Source: Patescibacteria group bacterium (GTDB lineage Bacteria; Patescibacteriota; Patescibacteriia; 2-12-FULL-60-25). From it: a DNA stretch of 15,900 nucleotides. Under the pieces are notes generated by a model. That model made no database searches. It had not been told where the DNA came from and saw only the letters and a program-made list of their open reading frames with translations. Numbering within the stretch: position 1 is the first letter of the stretch; every line of letters begins with the position of its first letter. Below, piece by piece: positions 12,380-15,900 of the stretch. The stretch lies in NCBI GenBank assembly GCA_018817245.1, contig JAHIUG010000022.1:1-15900 (forward strand), written 5' to 3'. Made by a program: the position numbers and the translations under genes.

Positions 12380-13837
12380 ATGGATAACAAAGCGCCGAAA
12401 TATTTGATAGTCACATATGGCTGTCAAATGAATAAGAATGATTCCGAACGCATTGCAAGCTTATTGTCTGATCTTGGGTTTGAGCCAACTGAGAGCGATA
12501 AAGAGGCTGATCTGATTTTGATAAATAGCTGTTCAGTGCGCAAGTCAGCAGAGGATCGTGTGTTCGGAAGAGTGCATGATTATAGAAAGTTAAAAGAAAA
12601 GAATCCAAATTTGATAATTGCGGTCACGGGTTGCATGGCCGGACGAGACAAAAAGGGAGAGTTCAAGGCCAAGATGGGTCCGGTGGATTTGTATTTTCCA
12701 ACCTCGGATATGGTGAAGCTGCCGCGTTGGATATCCGAACTGCGTCCTGATCTTGTGAACACAACAGATCTTAAATCTGACTATTTAAAGATAAGACCTT
12801 TGCGCGCTCCATCTTCTCAGGCTTACGTTTCCATACAAACCGGATGTAACAATTTTTGCACGTACTGCGTTGTGCCTTATGCTCGCGGTTTTGAATCCAA
12901 TCGTCCTGCAAAAGATATTATGGATGAGGTAAAAGATCTTGCAGCGCATGGCGTTATTGAGATCACGCTCTTAGGCCAAACCGTGAATTCATATAAGGCA
13001 CCGGATCCAGAGAATTTCTCGAGCAACAACCCCTATGTCATCTCGACCGCAGCGGAGAGATCTATAAATATGTCATCTCGACCGCAGCGGAGAGATCTTT
13101 CAGAAAAGATTTCTCCACTCCACCCCGAAAACTTTCGGGGTTCCGGTCGAAATGACAGGGGGAATCATTTTGCTGCGCTCCTTTGGGAAGTAAACCAGAT
13201 TTCGGAATTAAAACGTGTGCATTGGACAGCGCCATATCCAAGTCAGATGTCTGATGAGGTTATTGACGCGCTCACACTTCCCAAGCAGGTTAACTTTCTT
13301 CATCTTCCGGTACAATCAGGATCAAACGAGGTTCTACGTCGCATGAATAGAAAATACACGCGTGAGCAATATCTTGAGATAATAAATAAGGTTAAGGCTA
13401 AGCGTCCGGGGATTGCGTTGGCCACAGATATTATCGTTGGATTTTCGGGCGAGACTGAGGAGCAATTTCAGGAAACTGTTTCTTTGTTTAAAGAAGTTGA
13501 TTTTGATATTTCCTACAACGCGCAGTATAGCCCGCGATCCGGCACGCTGGGTATTAAGCTGTACGAGGATGATATTCCGGCTGCGGAAAAGCGACGTCGC
13601 TGGCGAGTGCTGCAGGAACTTATGGAGGAAACCGCGCTGCGCAAGAATCAGGAGTTTAAAGATAAGACAGTGAATGTTTTGGTTGAGAAGATTCAAGACA
13701 AATGGGCGAGCGGCAATACTGATGAAATGAAGCTTTGCAGATTCCCGTGCCATGATCCGTCCTTGATCGGTAAAATCGTGCCAGTAAAAGTCACATTAGT
13801 CCAAGAGTGGCAATTGATGGGGAATATAGTAGAATGA
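12380..13837 (+). CDS. miaB: tRNA-2-methylthio-N6-dimethylallyladenosine synthase with a repeat-derived insert
   Basis: The product is 485 aa from ATG 12380. It adds the 2-methylthio group to i6A37 of tRNAs reading UNN codons. The N-terminal UPF0004 domain has cluster cysteines Cys15 (YGCQMN), Cys51 (NSCSVR) and Cys85 (TGCM). The radical-SAM cluster is C156-NNF-C160-TY-C163. A TRAM RNA-binding domain closes the protein (KTVNVLVEKIQ to NIVE). Between VNSYK and FAALLWEVNQ, E. coli MiaB has about a dozen residues; here there are about 58, encoded by a palindromic repeat (13036-13157) that keeps the frame. All catalytic residues survive, so it is probably active. Start alternatives are ATG 12359 and TTG 12347; none has a Shine-Dalgarno, and 12380 lies nearest the conserved domain. 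miaA follows after 108 bases. Confidence 0.93.
   Translation: MDNKAPKYLIVTYGCQMNKNDSERIASLLSDLGFEPTESDKEADLILINSCSVRKSAEDRVFGRVHDYRKLKEKNPNLIIAVTGCMAGRDKKGEFKAKMGPVDLYFPTSDMVKLPRWISELRPDLVNTTDLKSDYLKIRPLRAPSSQAYVSIQTGCNNFCTYCVVPYARGFESNRPAKDIMDEVKDLAAHGVIEITLLGQTVNSYKAPDPENFSSNNPYVISTAAERSINMSSRPQRRDLSEKISPLHPENFRGSGRNDRGNHFAALLWEVNQISELKRVHWTAPYPSQMSDEVIDALTLPKQVNFLHLPVQSGSNEVLRRMNRKYTREQYLEIINKVKAKRPGIALATDIIVGFSGETEEQFQETVSLFKEVDFDISYNAQYSPRSGTLGIKLYEDDIPAAEKRRRWRVLQELMEETALRKNQEFKDKTVNVLVEKIQDKWASGNTDEMKLCRFPCHDPSLIGKIVPVKVTLVQEWQLMGNIVE
13036..13157. repeat. Interspersed palindromic repeat, copy 5, in frame within miaB
   Basis: The outer arms TGTCATCTCGACCG (13071-13084) and CGGTCGAAATGACA (13144-13157) are complementary at 13 of 14 positions. 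GGAGAGATCTT pairs with AAGATTTCTCC at 10 of 11, and CCCCGAAA/TTTCGGGG (13123-13130, 13133-13140) is a perfect stem. The first 28 bases occur twice without change (13036-13063 and 13071-13098), offset by 35. The right half matches copy 1 (AGATTTCTCC, CTCC, CCGGTCGAAATGAC). Confidence 0.9.
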
Positions 13838-13945
13838 TAAGTAGGTCTACAAAAGTACGAATCCTAAACAAATATGCGAATGCTCAAAAGATCCATATTC
13901 GTAAATTGGTATATTCGTCTAAGATTAGTAATTTAGTAGACCATC
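13838..13945. other. miaB-miaA spacer with TTCGTA-type repeats
   Basis: The A/T-rich spacer has repeated words (ATATTCGTA, ATATTCGTC, ATTAGTAATTTAGTA) like those before tsf and gap. TAGGTCTAC (13852-13860) and GTAGACCA near 13936-13943 form an inverted pair at its two ends. No Shine-Dalgarno is seen before miaA. Confidence 0.4.
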
Positions 13946-14917
13946 GTGCCTAAAGTAAAACATCACCAGCCGAGATCAGAGAGCCGCTTACCGCGGGTGG
14001 TGTGTATTGTTGGCCCAACTGCGTGTGGAAAGACGTCTCTTGGTATTCGTTTGGCCAAAGCTTATAAAGGTGAAGTTATAAATGCTGACGCGCGTCAGCT
14101 TTATACTGATTTTACGATTGGAACCGGAAAACCACAGGGAACGCGAGAAATCTTTCAGGGTAGACGAACTTATATGGTTGATGGTGTTCCTCATTACTTG
14201 ATGGATTTTTTGAATCCGTTAAACCAGATTACAGTCGCTGAGTGGAGAGATCTTGCTTTAACGGCAATCAGAGGTATTGTAAAAAGAAAACATCTACCTT
14301 TGGTTGTCGGTGGTACCGGGCTTTATGTAACTGCACTGGTAGATAATTTTGCATTTCCAAATGTAGAGCCAAAACCTCATCTCCGTGCCGCATTTCGAAG
14401 CAAATCTCTTAGTGAGCTTGTCGAACTATTACTAAAACTCGATCCGGCTGCGGCTGAGGCGGTTGATTTAAAAAATCCGCGTCGCGTGATTCGCGCGCTC
14501 GAAGTATCCACGTACACAGGCAAACCATTTACTGAATTTAAGAAAGTAGGAAAGCCGGTGGTTGAGGCATTCCAAGTTGGAATAAAATGGCCGCGAGTTG
14601 AATTGTTCAAGCGAATTGATTCTGAAATAGAGAGAATGATCGAGCGCGGCTGGTTAGATGAGATCCGCGAAGTTATTCGTAAAAAAGTATCGCTGGACTC
14701 GCCGGCAATGACATCGATCGGTTACCGTGAGTTATTGGAATACATCCAGGGGCAGAAGACACTTGAAGAGGCGATTGCAAATTGTAAAAAGGCAGTTCAT
14801 CGCTATGCCAAGCGACAAGAGACTTGGTACAGGCGAGATCCTCGAATTCACTGGGCGCATGATGAGGATGAAGCGTTTGAAATGGTTGAGGGATGGATGA
14901 AGTCAGAAGAGGAATAA
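13946..14917 (+). CDS. miaA: tRNA dimethylallyltransferase
   Basis: The product is 323 aa (typical about 300-320). It transfers dimethylallyl from DMAPP to A37 of tRNA, making the i6A that MiaB then methylthiolates. The P-loop is GPTACGKTS (23-31), with Cys where most families have Ser (GPTASGKT). GEVINADARQLYTDF carries the catalytic Asp48 (usual motif ADS-Q). IGTGKP, PHYLMDFLNP, the VGGTGLYV motif and the insertion domain are present, and the Y/W-rich end KRQETWYRRDPRIHW matches the family's KRQ-TW-R motif. The start is GTG at 13946, without a Shine-Dalgarno. The first 16 residues are a basic extension beyond the usual N-terminus. It may be cotranscribed with miaB. Confidence 0.96.
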   Translation: MPKVKHHQPRSESRLPRVVCIVGPTACGKTSLGIRLAKAYKGEVINADARQLYTDFTIGTGKPQGTREIFQGRRTYMVDGVPHYLMDFLNPLNQITVAEWRDLALTAIRGIVKRKHLPLVVGGTGLYVTALVDNFAFPNVEPKPHLRAAFRSKSLSELVELLLKLDPAAAEAVDLKNPRRVIRALEVSTYTGKPFTEFKKVGKPVVEAFQVGIKWPRVELFKRIDSEIERMIERGWLDEIREVIRKKVSLDSPAMTSIGYRELLEYIQGQKTLEEAIANCKKAVHRYAKRQETWYRRDPRIHWAHDEDEAFEMVEGWMKSEEE

Positions 14918-14947
14918 AAAAAGTCCCCCTCTTAGTTTAAGAGGGGG
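14914..14947 (-). terminator. Intrinsic terminator of the minus-strand MFS gene
   Basis: CCCCCTCTTA (14925-14934) pairs with TAAGAGGGGG (14938-14947). On the minus strand the stem is followed by a run of seven T (A at 14916-14922), overlapping the miaA stop. On the plus strand no T-tract follows, so it serves the convergent gene. About 50 bases (14948-15000) separate it from that gene's stop. Confidence 0.8.
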
Positions 14948-15000
14948 TTGGGGGAGTTAGACCCGAAGTCTGATCTAAGGAGAAGGAGCAAATATTCAGG

Positions 15001-15900
15001 CTAGTCCTGAATTTTTTTACGGAGAAGGTGGCAGGCGATTCCGTAGATGGTTAGCAATGCGCCGCACATGGTCCAAACTGTTACGATTACGCTCTCTTGC
15101 CATTTGTAATCTAGGAGCAAGAATCCGAATATAAACAGAATCAATGCATTTCCAAGGCCTTGCAGGAATGAGCTTAGTGAGCCATAGGTTGCACGATACT
15201 CACTTCTCACACGTCGCTGCTCAAATACATCGATTTGAGGTCTGAACATCCCATGCCCAAAATTGTAAATACAGATAATAGCTAGCGGGGTTAATAGGTC
15301 AGGCCAGTGGCCAATAATAGCAATTCCAAATCCCATAATTAGGATGGAGCTCGATATCCTGATCACTTCCTTATTTTTAGGTACGCCAATATTCCGAATC
15401 ACGTAATTACCAATTGCAATTGAACAGGTGATCGCGATCCATACAAACGCAAGTCCGAATTGCCCTGATCGTGGCCCGAAGAAGGGTTGCCAAAAGTAGA
15501 ACATGGGCCTGGAGAAACTCATGACTAAAATCGTACAGATAACTGCCCAGATAAGAGCTGGACTTGCTTTGAATTTCTGCAGGCTCTGTTTAAGAGCAGC
15601 GATTTCACTAATCCGTTTTAAGGGTTCGCCGTGACTATTCATGCAATAGAGACTGACTAGAAAAGAAGCACCTGCCAGAATACTTCCAGCAAACCAACTT
15701 AATTTGAAGTCGATCAAGCCTAAGGCTGCGCCAATTACACCGCCTCCACAAAATCCTGTGGAATTAAAGATTGCAGCTGTTCCAAAGACTCGATCCAAAT
15801 CATTTTCTTGATTTCGTCTGGCTAGAGCGTCGGTTATCCATGCCTGACGAGCGCCAGACATGAATGAATCACCCACACCTAAACCGATTTCAACTAGTAA
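15001..15900 (-). CDS. MFS transporter, N-terminal part beyond the window
   Basis: The frame stays open to position 15900 (the first visible residues are LLVEIGLGVGDSFMSGARQA), so the GTG at 15876 is internal and the gene begins outside the window. About 299 residues are seen, with roughly eight TM segments. The visible part therefore covers the end of the N-terminal bundle and the whole C-terminal six-helix bundle of a 12-TM protein. The motif GDSFMSGARQAWITDAL at TM4-5 and the RATYGSLSSFLQGLGN helix in the C-half match a drug/sugar-efflux-like MFS_1 branch in which residues of the type SGAxEAWLxD recur. The substrate cannot be told. It converges on miaA and has its own terminator. Confidence 0.85.
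   Translation of the reverse strand, partial: LLVEIGLGVGDSFMSGARQAWITDALARRNQENDLDRVFGTAAIFNSTGFCGGGVIGAALGLIDFKLSWFAGSILAGASFLVSLYCMNSHGEPLKRISEIAALKQSLQKFKASPALIWAVICTILVMSFSRPMFYFWQPFFGPRSGQFGLAFVWIAITCSIAIGNYVIRNIGVPKNKEVIRISSSILIMGFGIAIIGHWPDLLTPLAIICIYNFGHGMFRPQIDVFEQRRVRSEYRATYGSLSSFLQGLGNALILFIFGFLLLDYKWQESVIVTVWTMCGALLTIYGIACHLLRKKIQD

Noticed and set aside
14925..14947. Hairpin after miaA taken as the miaA terminator.
   Set aside because: On the plus strand it is followed by TTGGGGGAG with no T-run. The T-run lies on the minus strand, so it belongs to the MFS gene.

Overview
The window most resembles a chromosome segment of a Candidate Phyla Radiation (Patescibacteria) bacterium. 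This is inferred from a short EF-Ts, small housekeeping genes that often lack a Shine-Dalgarno sequence, short interspersed palindromic repeats between genes, and a protein family that I associate from memory with Parcubacteria-like genomes. No marker here fixes the lineage. TGA, TAG and TAA all serve as ordinary stops, so the code is standard (table 11).

Layout. Positions 1-2150 hold two GC-rich genes for secreted lipoproteins with Gly-rich spacers. The second also has a Cys-rich region of the type common in Myxococcota. Both have strong ribosome binding sites and end in terminators. Positions 2246-3866 carry rpsB and tsf behind a promoter. Positions 3820-5081 form an accessory island: a run of hairpins, a dead gene with four in-frame stops, and, directly abutting its 3' end, the C-terminal stump of a reverse transcriptase. 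Next come a thrombospondin-type-3 surface protein (5117-6055) and a lower-glycolysis stretch: gap, a membrane metallophosphoesterase, pgk and eno (6202-10931). Positions 11009-12004 are a self-contained transcription unit (promoter, gene, terminator) for an intact relative of the dead gene. Positions 12127-12270 may hold a 47-residue gene on the minus strand. miaB and miaA follow (12380-14917); they encode consecutive steps of tRNA A37 modification (i6A, then ms2i6A). The window ends in a minus-strand MFS transporter cut by the window edge, with its terminator beside the miaA stop.

Three things stand out. First, palindromic repeats with GTCAT...ATGAC ends occur five times between 7224 and 13157. 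One lies inside miaB, in frame, where it adds about 45 codons; this resembles the Rickettsia palindromic elements found in protein genes. Second, the pseudogene next to the reverse-transcriptase stump looks like the wreck of a diversity-generating retroelement: a target gene with an Asn-rich C-terminus joined to an RT end. The intact gene at 11170 would be a surviving family member. Third, the GC-rich lipoprotein pair looks imported.

Working together: rpsB and tsf serve translation; gap, pgk and eno serve the ATP-yielding half of glycolysis; miaA and miaB tune decoding of UNN codons. The lipoproteins, the TSP3 protein, the phosphoesterase and the MFS protein act at the cell envelope.
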